From: Desulfovibrio sp. Huiquan2017
Lineage (GTDB): Bacteria; Desulfobacterota; Desulfovibrionia; Desulfovibrionales; Desulfovibrionaceae
Length of the DNA: 64,000 nt
Direction: 5' to 3'
Assembly: GCF_017351175.1 (NCBI RefSeq)
Contig: NZ_JAFMPN010000010.1
Span: 62,001 to 126,000 of the forward strand
The notes below the pieces were generated by a model. That model worked only from the letters and a program-made list of their open reading frames with translations, searched no databases and was not told where the DNA came from. The position numbers were made by a program, and so were the translations under genes. Positions 34,230 through 44,019 of the stretch are shown piece by piece (the first letter of the stretch is position 1; each line of letters starts with the position of its first letter).

Positions 34230-35331
34230 CCTGCCCGCCCACCTGCGCCGGATCGGCCACGTCTTCGTGGACGAATCCATGACCGACACCCCCGTCGCCC
34301 GCCGGGTGCGAGAACACCTCGACGCGGCTGGCCGGGGAGACATCCCCTGGACCGTGGTCCCGCCGGACGCCGACCGCGTGACCTTCGACCAAGGCGAGAC
34401 CCAGGCCATATACCTCAAAGAATACAAGGGGCGTTTCCTGCGCTTCTGCCCCGGCACCCGCGCATACCACTGCTGCGGCTACCGGATCATCCACATCGGC
34501 GAGAACTGTCCCATGGCCTGCTCCTACTGCATCCTCCAAGCCTATTTCCAGGACCGGGTACTCAAGATCTGGGCCAACCAGGACGCCTTGTTCCGCGAGC
34601 TGGCCGACGGCTTCGGCGCGGACAGCTCCGCCCGCTTCCGGGTAGGTACCGGCGAATTCACCGACTCCCTCGCCCTGGAGCACCTGACCGCCTACAGTCG
34701 CGACCTGGTCCATTTTCTGGAAGACTACGACAACGTGGTCCTGGAGCTGAAATCCAAAGTGGTGGACCTCTCCTGGATGGACGGGACCACGCGCACGGAC
34801 CGCGTCCTGCCCGCCTGGTCCCTGAACGCCCCGTTCATCAACGAGCACGAGGAATTCGGCGTATCCACCCTGACCGAACGGCTGGAGGCGGCACGCACTT
34901 GCACCGAGGCGGGCTTCAAGGTCTGCCTGCACTTCGACCCGATCATTCGTTTCGAAGGCTGGCGCGAGGGATACGGCGAGATCATCGACCGCATCTTCGA
35001 CTACGTACGGCCGGAGCAGATCGCTTACATGTCCCTGGGCTCCTTCCGGTGCATGCCCCAGTTGACCCCGATCATCGAAGACAAGTTCCCGGAGGCCACC
35101 TACATCTATAATGAATTCGTGCCCGGCCTGGACGGCAAGGCCCGGCTGCTCCGCCCCTTGCGCGTGGAGCAGTTCCGGTTCATGGTCGACCGGCTGCGCG
35201 CCCACGGCATGGAGGAACAGCTCTACTTCTGCATGGAGTCCACCCAGGTCTGGAAAGAAGTCTTCGGCTACGCGCCCCGGGACTTCGGCGGCCTGGGCAA
35301 ACGGCTCATGGCCCGGGCCTTCGGCGAATGA
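34222..35331 (+). CDS. spore photoproduct lyase (SPL)-family radical SAM protein
   Basis: A 369-residue radical SAM enzyme. The 4Fe-4S ligands are Cys96, Cys100 and Cys103 in ENCPMACSYCILQAYF, a CX3CX2C motif like SPL. IPWTVVPPDADRVTFDQGET and VCLHFDPIIRFEGW fit the family. SPL repairs the thymine dimer of bacterial spores, but this organism type does not sporulate. The segment aligning with the SPL catalytic Cys141 region appears here as GTGEFTDSLALEHLT, without the cysteine. I use ATG 34222; a GTG at 34216 is possible. It overlaps the ParB-like gene, and a broken methyltransferase follows. A DNA-lesion or nucleic-acid substrate is plausible but unproven. Confidence 0.75.
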   Translation: MTSLPAHLRRIGHVFVDESMTDTPVARRVREHLDAAGRGDIPWTVVPPDADRVTFDQGETQAIYLKEYKGRFLRFCPGTRAYHCCGYRIIHIGENCPMACSYCILQAYFQDRVLKIWANQDALFRELADGFGADSSARFRVGTGEFTDSLALEHLTAYSRDLVHFLEDYDNVVLELKSKVVDLSWMDGTTRTDRVLPAWSLNAPFINEHEEFGVSTLTERLEAARTCTEAGFKVCLHFDPIIRFEGWREGYGEIIDRIFDYVRPEQIAYMSLGSFRCMPQLTPIIEDKFPEATYIYNEFVPGLDGKARLLRPLRVEQFRFMVDRLRAHGMEEQLYFCMESTQVWKEVFGYAPRDFGGLGKRLMARAFGE

Positions 35332-35356
35332 CCAGCCAAACGACACGGAGGACACC

Positions 35357-35850
35357 ATGCCCGACGAGCCAGAAAACCCCCTCTATGCGACCCACTTCGA
35401 CCGGTTCCAGCGGTTCCGCGCCGTGGCCGATCTGCTCCAGCCCGTGCGGGCCTCCGGACCAAACGGACTGCTCATCCTGGACGTAGGCAGCTTCGACGTA
35501 GTTGTGGCCCTCGACGTCCTGAAGCATGTCCCGCCGGAAGAGCGCGCGCGTTCTTCCTTGCGGAAACGGCCCGCCTGGCGCACCAGACGCTCGTCGTCTC
35601 GTTTCCAGTCAGCGAATCGCCCCATGTGGAAAGGATTCTCGACGGGCTCGGGCTTGAGTACGAGCGGCACCCGAACGCCTGCCGGGCATCATGGATGGCC
35701 ATGCACCGCTTGCGGGAGGACCTGAAGAAGGAGGTCAGCGGATTCTTCAACCGGCACTACTTCGAATTGGAAAACCGGGAGCCGGCCTACCGGGCCATCT
35801 ATTTCTGCCGCCCGAAGGACGGACCGGCAAACCGGCCGGGCCGCCTGTAA
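35357..35850 (+). pseudogene. broken class I methyltransferase gene (frameshift and internal deletion)
   Basis: Frame 1 reads MPDEPENPLYATHFDRFQRF, then GLLILDVGSFDVVVALDVLKH up to PPEERAR at about 35550. The reading then continues in a different frame as FFLAETARLAHQTLVVSF, ERILDGLGLEYERH and SGFFNRHYFELENREPAYR, ending at 35850. Restoring one T near 35550 joins them as EERARFFLAETARL. The SAM-binding region is also gutted. LDVG runs straight into FDVVVALDVLKH, which normally lies about 40-60 residues further on. Both lesions together indicate a pseudogene rather than a sequencing error. It follows the SPL-like gene after 25 nt and was probably in its operon. Confidence 0.75.
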
Positions 35851-35906
35851 GCGGTGCGGATTCGGGCCGCAAGTCGGCGAAACATCGTTTTTACTCCTTG
35901 CCAAGT

Positions 35907-35939
35907 GCGCAATCATGCGTTAGATACCCCCCGACTTTA
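35907..35939 (+). promoter_or_regulatory. putative promoter region of rpsB
   Basis: TTGCCA-like and TTAGAT-like hexamers, 16 nt apart, lie about 100 nt upstream of rpsB. The -10 is poor. The 182-nt gap (35851-36032) holds no gene. I record it only because rpsB-tsf must have a promoter here. Confidence 0.25.
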
Positions 35940-36032
35940 AATTCACACATCCCGCCCATAACTCCGGGTGGTCCGTGATGGCACGGGCTCCTTATTGGAC
36001 CGCGGGATGGACGAAAAACCCAGGAGATTATC

Positions 36033-36830
36033 ATGGCTTACGTTACTATGAAGCAGATGCTGGAGACCGGCGTCCACTTCGGCCACCAGACCCGCCGTTG
36101 GAACCCCAAAATGCGCCCGTACATCTTCGGCGCCCGCAACGGCATCCACATCATGGACCTGCAGCAGACCGTCAAGATGTTCGCTACCGCCCATGATTTC
36201 ATCACCAATACCGTGGCCAAGGGCGGCAAGGTCCTGTTCATCGGCACCAAGCGCCAGGCTCAGGAATCCGTCAAGGCCGAGGCCGAACGCTCCGGTATGT
36301 ACTACGTCACCCACCGCTGGATGGGCGGCACCCTGACCAACTTCCAGACCATCAAGAAGTCCATCGACCGCCTCAAGACCCTCGAACAGATGTTCGAGGA
36401 CGGCTCCATCTCCCGGTACACCAAGAAGGAAGCCGTGGGCATGAACCGCGAGGTCAAGAAGCTCAATCTGGCGCTCGGCGGCATCAAGGACATGACCGAG
36501 GCCCCGCAGGCCGCTTTCGTCATCGATCCCAAGCGCGAACAGATCGCCATCCAGGAATGCCGCAAGCTCGGCATCCCGGTCGTGGCCGTGGTCGACTCCA
36601 ATTGCGACCCGGACATGGTGGACTACATTATCCCCGGCAATGACGACGCCATCCGCGCCATCAAGCTGTTCGCCACCCACATGGCCGATGCCTGCCTTGA
36701 AGGCGCCGCCATGCAGAAGGACTACGAGGCCAACGCTAAAGCCGAAGCCAAGGCCGCTGCCGCCGCCAAGGAAACCGAAACCGAAGAGAAGGCCGAGGCT
36801 CCTGCCGAGGCCGCTGCCGAGGAGAAGTAA
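36033..36830 (+). CDS. rpsB: 30S ribosomal protein S2
   Basis: A 265-residue S2, needed for late 30S assembly and for S1 binding. [51 protein letters not shown] and [21 protein letters not shown] are standard. The C-terminal 30 residues are an Ala/Glu/Lys-rich tail. The start is ATG 36033 after CAGGAG. Two nucleotides separate it from tsf, the common rpsB-tsf operon. Confidence 0.96.
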   Translation: MAYVTMKQMLETGVHFGHQTRRWNPKMRPYIFGARNGIHIMDLQQTVKMFATAHDFITNTVAKGGKVLFIGTKRQAQESVKAEAERSGMYYVTHRWMGGTLTNFQTIKKSIDRLKTLEQMFEDGSISRYTKKEAVGMNREVKKLNLALGGIKDMTEAPQAAFVIDPKREQIAIQECRKLGIPVVAVVDSNCDPDMVDYIIPGNDDAIRAIKLFATHMADACLEGAAMQKDYEANAKAEAKAAAAAKETETEEKAEAPAEAAAEEK

Positions 36831-36832
36831 TA

Positions 36833-37642
36833 ATGTCGATCACCGCCGCACAAGTGAAAACCCTGCGCGAAAAAACCGGCGCAGGCATGATGGATTGCAA
36901 GAAAGCCCTGGCCGAGTCCGGAGGGGACGAGGAAAAGGCCGTCATGTACCTCCGCGAGAAAGGGCTGTCCAAGGCCGCCAAAAAGGCCGGACGCGCCACC
37001 TCCGAGGGTCTGGTCACTCCCTACGTTTCCGAGGACGGCAAGACCGCCGTCATCGCCGAGCTTCTCTGCGAGACCGACTTCGTCGCCAAGGGTGACGACT
37101 TCCAGGCCTTTGCCGCCGCCCTGCCCGGCAAGATCGCCGAGCTGGACGTGACCACCGGCACCGCCGACGACCTGCCCAAGGAAGTCGCCGACGTGACCGA
37201 CCTGATCGCCAAGCTGGGCGAAAACATGGCCGTGGGCCGCTTCGCCAAGATCGTCACCGACGGCGTCATCGGCGTCTACATCCATTCCAACAACAAGCTG
37301 GGCGTCATCGTCGAGCTGACCGGCACCGACGACGTCGAGGTCGCCAAGGATGTGGCCATGCACGTGGCCGCCATGAACCCGGCCTGCATCTCCCCCGCGG
37401 AGCTGCCCGCCGAGACCCTGGAAAAGGAAAAGGTCCTGTACCTCAAGCAGGCCATGGACGAGGGCAAGCCCGAAGCCATCGCCGAAAAGATCGTCACCGG
37501 CCGCCTGAACAAGTTCTACAAGGACGTCTGCCTGCTCGAACAAGCCTTCATCAAGGACGACAAGCAGACCATCAAGCAGATTCTCAAGGGCGGCACCGTA
37601 GCCAGCTTCCACCGGCTGGCGCTCGGAGAAAAGGCCGAGTAA
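36833..37642 (+). CDS. tsf: elongation factor Ts
   Basis: A 269-residue EF-Ts, the guanine nucleotide exchange factor for EF-Tu. The N-terminal UBA-like domain has [20 protein letters not shown], and the core has [18 protein letters not shown] and the [13 protein letters not shown] segment. Near the C-terminus is [20 protein letters not shown]. It begins 2 nt after the rpsB stop, so the genes are coupled. A strong terminator follows before pyrH. Confidence 0.96.
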   Translation: MSITAAQVKTLREKTGAGMMDCKKALAESGGDEEKAVMYLREKGLSKAAKKAGRATSEGLVTPYVSEDGKTAVIAELLCETDFVAKGDDFQAFAAALPGKIAELDVTTGTADDLPKEVADVTDLIAKLGENMAVGRFAKIVTDGVIGVYIHSNNKLGVIVELTGTDDVEVAKDVAMHVAAMNPACISPAELPAETLEKEKVLYLKQAMDEGKPEAIAEKIVTGRLNKFYKDVCLLEQAFIKDDKQTIKQILKGGTVASFHRLALGEKAE

Positions 37643-37661
37643 TCCGACTGCCGAAAAAATG

Positions 37662-37689
37662 AAAACGGGCCGCACGGCCCGTTTTTTTT
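37662..37689 (+). terminator. intrinsic terminator after tsf
   Basis: AAAACGGGCC and GGCCCGTTTT form a stem with loop GCAC, followed by a run of T. It lies 20 nt after the tsf stop. Confidence 0.92.
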
Positions 37690-37757
37690 GTCCGGAAAAC
37701 ATGCTATCGCCTTGGGGCGAGATCGTAACGCAACCAATCATACACGCAGGGGTATCC

Positions 37758-38477
37758 ATGACGAAGACGCGTTATTCGCGGATTTTATTGAAATTAAGCG
37801 GCGAAGCCTTGGCCGGAGACCAGCAGTTTGGCATCCACCCGGAGGCCATCGGCCAGTTCGCCAAGGAGATCGCGGAAGTAGCCGCCACCGGCCTGCAGAT
37901 GGCCCTGGTCATCGGCGGCGGCAACATCTTTCGTGGCATGGCCGCCTCGGCCAAGGGCATGGACCGCGCCCAGGGCGACTACATGGGCATGCTGGCCACG
38001 GTCATGAACGCCCTGGCCGTCCAGGACGCGCTCGAAAAGAACGGCTGCGACACCCGGGTCATGACCGCCCTGTCCATGGCCGACGTGGCCGAGCCGTACA
38101 TCCGCCGCCGGGCGCTGCGGCACATGGACAAGGGCCGCGTGGTCATCTGCGCCGCCGGTACCGGCAACCCCTACTTCACCACCGACTCGGCCGCCGCCCT
38201 GCGCGCACTCGAACTCAAGTGCGATGCCATCTTCAAGGCCACCAAGGTGGACGGCGTGTATGACAAGGACCCGGTCAAATACGCCGACGCGGTCAAGTTC
38301 GACACGGTCTCGTACATGGAAACCCTGGAAAAGCGGCTCGGCGTCATGGACTCCACGGCCATTTCCATGGCCCGGGACAACAACCTGCCGATCATCGTCT
38401 TCAACCTGTACAAGGAAGGCAATATCCGCAGGGCCGCCAACGGCGAAAACATCGGAACGACTGTTCAAGGAGACTAA
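37758..38477 (+). CDS. pyrH: UMP kinase
   Basis: A 239-residue bacterial UMP kinase that makes UDP, allosterically activated by GTP in relatives. [63 protein letters not shown] and [13 protein letters not shown] are standard. The start is ATG 37758 after CAGGGG. It begins the group pyrH-frr-uppS-cdsA-dxr-rseP-tsaB, seen in many bacteria. Confidence 0.95.
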   Translation: MTKTRYSRILLKLSGEALAGDQQFGIHPEAIGQFAKEIAEVAATGLQMALVIGGGNIFRGMAASAKGMDRAQGDYMGMLATVMNALAVQDALEKNGCDTRVMTALSMADVAEPYIRRRALRHMDKGRVVICAAGTGNPYFTTDSAAALRALELKCDAIFKATKVDGVYDKDPVKYADAVKFDTVSYMETLEKRLGVMDSTAISMARDNNLPIIVFNLYKEGNIRRAANGENIGTTVQGD

Positions 38478-38478
38478 T

Positions 38479-39033
38479 ATGCAAACCGTACTCGACGACG
38501 GCAAGAAAAGAATGAACGGAGCCCTCGGTTCCCTGGACAAGGAATTCGGCAAGCTGCGCACGGGCCGGGCCACCACCGCCCTGGTGGACTCCATCCAGGT
38601 GGATTACTACGGCACGCCCACGCCCATCAGCCAGCTCTCCTCCGTATCCGTGCCCGATTCCAAGACCATCACCATCCAGCCCTGGGACAAGGGCGCTTTC
38701 GGTGCGGTGGAAAAGGCCATCCAGACCTCGGACCTGGGCCTGAATCCGGTCAACGACGGCAAGATCATCCGCATCTCCATTCCGCCCCTGACCGAGGAAC
38801 GCCGCAAGGAGTTGGTCAAGGTCGCCAAGAAGTACACCGAGGACGCCAAGATCGCCATCCGCAACGTGCGCCGCGACATGAACGACGTGCTGAAGAAGAT
38901 GGAAAAGGACAAGACGATATCCGAGGACGACCTGCACCGAGGTGAAGGCGACGTCCAGAAGATGACCGACGAATACGTCAAGAAGGCCGACGAGGCCATG
39001 GCCGCCAAGGAAAAAGAGATTCTCGAAATCTAG
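38479..39033 (+). CDS. frr: ribosome recycling factor
   Basis: A 184-residue RRF that with EF-G splits post-termination ribosomes. [58 protein letters not shown] and [17 protein letters not shown] are diagnostic. The start is ATG 38479, just after the pyrH stop, with AAGGAG upstream. It is compactly packed in the pyrH operon. Confidence 0.96.
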   Translation: MQTVLDDGKKRMNGALGSLDKEFGKLRTGRATTALVDSIQVDYYGTPTPISQLSSVSVPDSKTITIQPWDKGAFGAVEKAIQTSDLGLNPVNDGKIIRISIPPLTEERRKELVKVAKKYTEDAKIAIRNVRRDMNDVLKKMEKDKTISEDDLHRGEGDVQKMTDEYVKKADEAMAAKEKEILEI

Positions 39034-39042
39034 GGCCCATTC

Positions 39043-39759
39043 TTGAGCAACATGCAAATTCCCACCCACATAGCCGTCATCATGGACGGCAACGGCAGGT
39101 GGGCCAAACAGCGCGGGCTGCCCCGATCCGACGGCCATCGGGCCGGAACCGAGGCGGCTCGCGCCGTGGTCACCCACTGCCGCGAACTCGGTGTGCGTTT
39201 CCTGACCCTGTACACCTTTTCCAAGGAAAACTGGTCACGGCCCAAGGACGAGATCGGGACCCTGTTCGACCTGTTGACCACCTTCCTCAAACGCGAGGAA
39301 AAAAGTCTCAAGGAGCAGGGCATCCGCCTCAATATCCTGGGCGAGATCGACGCCATGCCCCTGGCCGTACGCCAGGTGCTCCGACATGTCATGCGCCAGA
39401 CGGCCCAGTGCGAGGACATGACCCTCAATCTGGCCCTGAGCTACTCGGGCCGTGATGAGATCGTCCGCGCGGCCAGAGCCCTGGTCGCCAAGGGCGTGCC
39501 CCCGGAAGCGGTCACCGAGGAGGCCTTCGCCGCCGAACTATGGACCGCGGGCCAGCCCGACCCGGACCTGATCATCCGCACCAGCGGGGAACTCCGGTTG
39601 TCCAACTACCTCCTGTTCCAATGCGCCTACGCGGAACTCCACTTCACGGACATCTACTGGCCGGACTTTACCCCGGCGGAACTGGACAAGGCCATCAAGG
39701 ACCTGAACAGCCGCCAGCGCCGCTTCGGCAAAACCGGCGAACAACTGGACCACGCATAG
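39043..39759 (+). CDS. uppS: undecaprenyl diphosphate synthase
   Basis: A 238-residue cis-prenyltransferase that makes the C55 carrier for peptidoglycan. HIAVIMDGNGRWAKQRGL carries the catalytic Asp. YTFSKENWSRP, LNLALSYSGRDEIVRAA and PDLIIRTSGELRLSNYLLFQ follow. I give the TTG at 39043 as start; an ATG at 39052 is the alternative and gives MQIPTHIAVIMDG. Neither has a strong ribosome-binding site. It lies 9 nt after frr. Confidence 0.93.
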   Translation: MSNMQIPTHIAVIMDGNGRWAKQRGLPRSDGHRAGTEAARAVVTHCRELGVRFLTLYTFSKENWSRPKDEIGTLFDLLTTFLKREEKSLKEQGIRLNILGEIDAMPLAVRQVLRHVMRQTAQCEDMTLNLALSYSGRDEIVRAARALVAKGVPPEAVTEEAFAAELWTAGQPDPDLIIRTSGELRLSNYLLFQCAYAELHFTDIYWPDFTPAELDKAIKDLNSRQRRFGKTGEQLDHA

Positions 39760-39866
39760 GATGCCCGGCCTTCAATCGGGCCGGCGTGTTGCCCCCGCCC
39801 GGCAAATAGCGTAAAGGGGACAAATTCACGAGACTCCCGGAATCACCACTAACCGCTGAAATCACC

Positions 39867-40676
39867 ATGGATATCTCCCCACACAAGCAACGAATCGCCA
39901 CCAGCGCTGTCCTGGCCATCCTTCCGACTCTGGCACTGATATTCCAGGGGTGGGTCCTGTTCGCGGTTCTCGCCCTGTTCAGTGTCCTGACCCTGTGGGA
40001 GTTCTACTCCATGTTCCGGCCGGTGCAGTCCATGACCGCCTTCAAATCCCTGGGAGCGGCCTTCACCTTTCTGCTCATGGGCGCCTACACCACCGGCGAT
40101 CTCCGCTACCCCGGCGTCATCCTGGCTCTGGCCTTCTGGGCGTCGGCCATGGTTTTCCTGCTGCGCTACAACCGGGACGTAACCGCGTCCTACCGACATG
40201 CCGCCATCTTCCTGGCCGGACTCTTCTACATCCCGATGAATTTCCATTTCCTCCTGTCCTACGACAGGCTGGAACTCCTGCTCGTCCTGGGCGCGGCCGT
40301 CATCTCGGACACCGCCGCCTTCTATGTGGGCACCTGGCTCGGCAAAAAGAAAATCTGGCCGCGCATCAGCCCCAAAAAATCCTGGGCCGGGTCCCTGGGC
40401 GGACTGACCGCCTGCACCGCCGCCACTTTCGCCTGGGGCTTCGCCTTCGGCCTGCCCGAGGTGGTCTGGTGGAAATGGCTGCTGCTCGGCGCGGCCCTGA
40501 ACATGGCCGCCCAATTCGGCGACTTCTTCGAGTCGGCGCTGAAGCGCTCCCTGGACATCAAGGACTCCGGGATCATCCTGCCCGGCCACGGCGGCCTGCT
40601 CGACCGCGTGGACAGCCTGCTTCTGGTCATCCCCTGTTACGGGCTCTTCTCCATGTTCCAGCCCTTCTTCCCCTAA
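39867..40676 (+). CDS. cdsA: phosphatidate cytidylyltransferase
   Basis: A 269-residue multi-pass membrane enzyme that makes CDP-diacylglycerol for phospholipid synthesis. The C-terminal signature SALKRSLDIKDSGIILPGHG followed by GLLDR fits the CDP-DAG synthase pattern (S-x-K-R-x4-K-D-x-G). There are about 7 hydrophobic segments. The ribosome-binding site before ATG 39867 is weak. It sits 107 nt after uppS, in the lipid and isoprenoid block. Confidence 0.93.
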   Translation: MDISPHKQRIATSAVLAILPTLALIFQGWVLFAVLALFSVLTLWEFYSMFRPVQSMTAFKSLGAAFTFLLMGAYTTGDLRYPGVILALAFWASAMVFLLRYNRDVTASYRHAAIFLAGLFYIPMNFHFLLSYDRLELLLVLGAAVISDTAAFYVGTWLGKKKIWPRISPKKSWAGSLGGLTACTAATFAWGFAFGLPEVVWWKWLLLGAALNMAAQFGDFFESALKRSLDIKDSGIILPGHGGLLDRVDSLLLVIPCYGLFSMFQPFFP

Positions 40677-40687
40677 GGCGCACCGCC

Positions 40688-41890
40688 ATGAAAACCTATA
40701 TTTCCACCTGGCCCGCCACGGTGCCCAGTCCGCCCTTCCCGCGCCGGCTGGTCATCCTCGGGGCCACCGGCTCCATTGGCGACTCGGCCCTGAAGGTGGT
40801 CGCCAAGCATCCCGAGCGGTTCACCGTCACAGCCCTGGCGGGCGGACACAACGGCCGGAAGCTGGCCGCGCTCTGCGCCCGGTTCAAGCCGAAGTACGCC
40901 GCCGTGCTCAACGACACAGCGCGCACGGAATTTCTCGACAACCTGCCGGACGGCCCCGGCCCCGAGCTTCTCGTCGGGCCCGACGCCTATGTGCGCCTCG
41001 CCGCGCTGGATGAAGCGGACCTGATCCTCTCCGCCATCGTGGGAGCCGCGGGCTTTGCGCCCACCCTGGCCGCCGCCCGGGCGGGCAAGATGATCGGTTT
41101 GGCCAACAAGGAATCCCTGGTTTTAGGCGGCCATCTCATCCGCGCCGCATGCCGGGCATCCGGGGCCGTGGTCCTGCCCGTGGATTCTGAGCACAATGCC
41201 CTGTTTCAGGGCCTGGCCGGGCACGGCAAGGACGAGGAGATAGAGCGCCTCATCCTGACCGCCTCGGGCGGTCCCTTCCGGGGCAAGGATCGGGCGTTTC
41301 TCCAAACCGTCACCCGCGAACAGGCCCTGGCCCATCCCAACTGGCGTATGGGCGCCAAGATTTCCATCGATTCCGCCACGCTGATGAACAAGGGGCTCGA
41401 ACTCATCGAGGCCTGCCACCTCTACGGGCTGCCGCCGGATCGGATCGACGTGGTGGTCCATCCCCAGTCCATCGTCCACTCCCTGGTGGAATACGTGGAC
41501 GGCTCGCAACTGGGCCATCTGAGCAACCCGGACATGCAGGTGCCCATCGCCCACTGCCTGTGCTTTCCCGAACGCGTCACCGTGGACGTGCCGAGGCTCC
41601 GCCTGGCCGAAGCGGGCTCCCTGACCTTCGAAGCGCCCGACCTGGCCGCCTTCCCCTGTCTGCGCCTGGCGCGCGAGGCCTTCGACGCCGGGCCGAGCCA
41701 CCCCATCGTGCTCAACGCAATCAACGAAATCGCCGTGGATGCCTTCCTTCATGAACGCATCGGCTTCACCGACATCCCGGACATAATCGAAGCCGGACTT
41801 GACCGCCATACCGCCGTGGACGTATCCACGCCCGAGGCGGTCCTGGCCCTGGACCGCGAGATCCGAAGGGAAACCGAGGCCAGCCTCTAG
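40688..41890 (+). CDS. dxr: 1-deoxy-D-xylulose-5-phosphate reductoisomerase
   Basis: A 400-residue enzyme of the MEP isoprenoid pathway. The NADPH fold is LVILGATGSIGDSALKVV. LANKESLVLGG, LPVDSEHNALFQGL, LTASGGPFRGK, ISIDSATLMNKGLELIEACH and VVVHPQSIVHSLVEYVDGS follow. The start is ATG 40688, 11 nt after cdsA. It feeds undecaprenyl and quinone synthesis together with uppS. Confidence 0.95.
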   Translation: MKTYISTWPATVPSPPFPRRLVILGATGSIGDSALKVVAKHPERFTVTALAGGHNGRKLAALCARFKPKYAAVLNDTARTEFLDNLPDGPGPELLVGPDAYVRLAALDEADLILSAIVGAAGFAPTLAAARAGKMIGLANKESLVLGGHLIRAACRASGAVVLPVDSEHNALFQGLAGHGKDEEIERLILTASGGPFRGKDRAFLQTVTREQALAHPNWRMGAKISIDSATLMNKGLELIEACHLYGLPPDRIDVVVHPQSIVHSLVEYVDGSQLGHLSNPDMQVPIAHCLCFPERVTVDVPRLRLAEAGSLTFEAPDLAAFPCLRLAREAFDAGPSHPIVLNAINEIAVDAFLHERIGFTDIPDIIEAGLDRHTAVDVSTPEAVLALDREIRRETEASL

Positions 41891-41963
41891 CCAATCATCC
41901 GAGGATGGTTATAGTTATCCGAGCCGCACGCTTTTTTTACCAACGCGGCGACACGAGGAATAC

Positions 41964-43022
41964 ATGATCACGAGCACCATCGCCATTGTCCTGGTACTGG
42001 GCGGACTTATCTTCTTCCATGAACTGGGGCACTTCACCGTGGCCCGAATCTTCGGCATGGGAGTCAAAGCGTTTTCGCTGGGCTTCGGGCCCAAACTGGT
42101 CGGCTTCACCTCCGGCAGGACCAACTACAAGATATCCCTGATCCCCCTGGGCGGCTATGTGGCCTTGGCGGGCGAACAGGGCGAGGAAGAAACCGACTTC
42201 CCGCCCGACAAACTCTTTTCCAACCGCCCGGCCTGGCAGCGCCTGTGCGTGGTGGCCGCCGGTCCTTTCTTCAACTTCCTGCTCGCCTTCCTGATCTACT
42301 GGTTCCTGGCACTGGCCCAAGGCCAAGCCGTGGTCCTGCCCCTGGTGGGCGGAGTCCTGCCCGACTCCCCGGCCGCAGCGGCCGGATTCGTCAAGGGGGA
42401 CATGGTCACGGCCATAGACGGCGCGTCCGTGGACTCCTGGACCCAGATGGTCGAGACCATCCGGGCCGCCGAAGGCGAACCGCTCCAGGTGGTCGTGGAC
42501 AGGTCCGGCGAGAAGCTGACCCTGACCGTCACCCCCAAAGTGAATACCTTCAAGGACCTGTTCGGCGAAGAGGTCACCGTGCCTATGGTCGGCATCAACC
42601 AGGCCGGGCAGGTGCGCTACGAGCCCATCGAAGGTCTGGGCATCTGGCCTGCGGCCCAGCAGACCTGGTACATGTCCGCAGTGGTGGTCAAAGGCTTCCT
42701 GTCCATCATCGAACGGCTCATCCCGGTGGAATCCGTAGGCGGCCCGATCATGCTCGCCCAGTTGGTCCATGAGTCCGCCCAAAGCGGCTTCTACTCCCTG
42801 CTCGCCATGATGGCGGTCATCTCCATCAACCTGGCGATCATCAACCTCCTGCCCATCCCGGTCCTGGACGGCGGCCACATTCTCTTCTTCGGCCTGGAGA
42901 TCGTCTTCCGCAGGCCGCTCAACGACCGTTGGAAGGCCATGTCCATGCGCGTCGGCCTGCTCCTTCTGCTCCTGCTCATGAGCCTGGCCATCTTCAACGA
43001 CGTGCGCCGGCTCCTGGGCTAG
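41964..43022 (+). CDS. rseP: RIP metalloprotease RseP (site-2 protease)
   Basis: A 352-residue intramembrane zinc protease. The zinc motif HELGH lies in LIFFHELGHFTVARIFGM within the first membrane helix. A PDZ domain follows (residues of roughly 115-180, PDSPAAAAGFVKGDMVTAIDG). The second motif NLLPIPVLDGGHI holds the third ligand. It cleaves anti-sigma factors in relatives. The start is ATG 41964 with GAGGA upstream. Confidence 0.93.
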   Translation: MITSTIAIVLVLGGLIFFHELGHFTVARIFGMGVKAFSLGFGPKLVGFTSGRTNYKISLIPLGGYVALAGEQGEEETDFPPDKLFSNRPAWQRLCVVAAGPFFNFLLAFLIYWFLALAQGQAVVLPLVGGVLPDSPAAAAGFVKGDMVTAIDGASVDSWTQMVETIRAAEGEPLQVVVDRSGEKLTLTVTPKVNTFKDLFGEEVTVPMVGINQAGQVRYEPIEGLGIWPAAQQTWYMSAVVVKGFLSIIERLIPVESVGGPIMLAQLVHESAQSGFYSLLAMMAVISINLAIINLLPIPVLDGGHILFFGLEIVFRRPLNDRWKAMSMRVGLLLLLLLMSLAIFNDVRRLLG

Positions 43023-43029
43023 GTCCACC

Positions 43030-43818
43030 ATGGCGATGCCCAAGCCCATCCGCCCGCACGACCTGACCCTGGTCCTGTCCGGACCGGAGGAACGGCTCCA
43101 GCTCGTTCTGGGCCAGCCCGGCCCGGACGGTCTCGGGCTGCTCGCCTCGCGCCAGTGGACCGTGCCCGGCCAGTCCGTTCGCTTTCTGGCGCCGGGCCTC
43201 CAGGCCGCGCTTGACGAATTCGGTCTGGATGCCTCGGTGCTTGCGCGCATCGCCTGCGTGCGCGGCCCCGGCAGCTTTACGGGTCTGCGACTGGTTCTGG
43301 CCGCCGCCGAAGGCGTGGCTGCGGGCCTGTCCCTACCCCTGGCCGGACTCGATTACCTGCCGCTGCTGGCCGCCGGTCCCGGCCCGCTGCTGGCCGGCCC
43401 GCTGCACGTTCTGACCTACGCCCGGCGCGGCCTGGTCTACACGCAATCCTTCGACTGCCCTAGCCTGACCGAAATCGCGCCCCTGGACGCCCTGCCCCTA
43501 GAGCAGGCCGCGGCGCGCATGGCCGAATTCGGGCCCGCAGCGCACCTCATGGGCACCGGCCTGCGCAAGAACCCAGATTTTTTCACCAAACTGGCCAAAG
43601 CCAATCCCGGCTACACCCTGCTGAGTGCCGCCTTCGACAACCCCACGCCGGAACATCTGCTGACCTCGGCCGACCAGGCCCTGTTCACCGGTGAATCCAT
43701 CGAGCCCATCTACGTGCGTCCTTCCGACGCCGAGGCCAACCTGGACCAGATTGCGGCCAAGCGCGGCCTGGATCCGGACGAGGCCCGCCAAAAGCTCGAA
43801 AGCCTGCGCCGGGCCTAG
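43030..43818 (+). CDS. tsaB: tRNA threonylcarbamoyladenosine biosynthesis protein TsaB
   Basis: A 262-residue TsaB, an ASKHA-fold partner of TsaD in t6A37 modification of tRNA. The key segment is IACVRGPGSFTGLRLVLAAA, which is typical. The N-terminus is divergent (DLTLVLSGPEERLQLVLG). The C-terminal part has IYVRPSDAEANLDQIAAKRG. It follows rseP after 7 nt. The low similarity in the N-terminal half is usual for TsaB. Confidence 0.82.
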   Translation: MAMPKPIRPHDLTLVLSGPEERLQLVLGQPGPDGLGLLASRQWTVPGQSVRFLAPGLQAALDEFGLDASVLARIACVRGPGSFTGLRLVLAAAEGVAAGLSLPLAGLDYLPLLAAGPGPLLAGPLHVLTYARRGLVYTQSFDCPSLTEIAPLDALPLEQAAARMAEFGPAAHLMGTGLRKNPDFFTKLAKANPGYTLLSAAFDNPTPEHLLTSADQALFTGESIEPIYVRPSDAEANLDQIAAKRGLDPDEARQKLESLRRA

Positions 43819-44019
43819 CCTCCGAGACGACCGGATCGCGCGCCCCGGCGCATGCTCCTCTCCGGGAAGAACCGATCCCACCGCCATGCACGGCAACCAT
43901 CCGGACCGGACGGACCGATCGACCGCTCCAACGCCGGAGAGTTGCTACACTCCGGCCATGCTAACGCCCTACGGCTGTAACCTGCCGAGGATAGAGCATT
44001 CCCTATAAGGAGCTGTTCC

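Noticed and set aside
36033-37642. Ribosomal leader regulatory RNA ahead of rpsB
   Set aside because: A GC-rich hairpin-like stretch near 35955-35990 is visible, but I could not match it to a known S2 leader.
43819-44019. Possible small gene or leader between tsaB and the ArsC-like gene
   Set aside because: Only a weak CCGGAG/CTCCGG hairpin is present (around 43936). No start with a good ribosome-binding site and no coding bias were seen.
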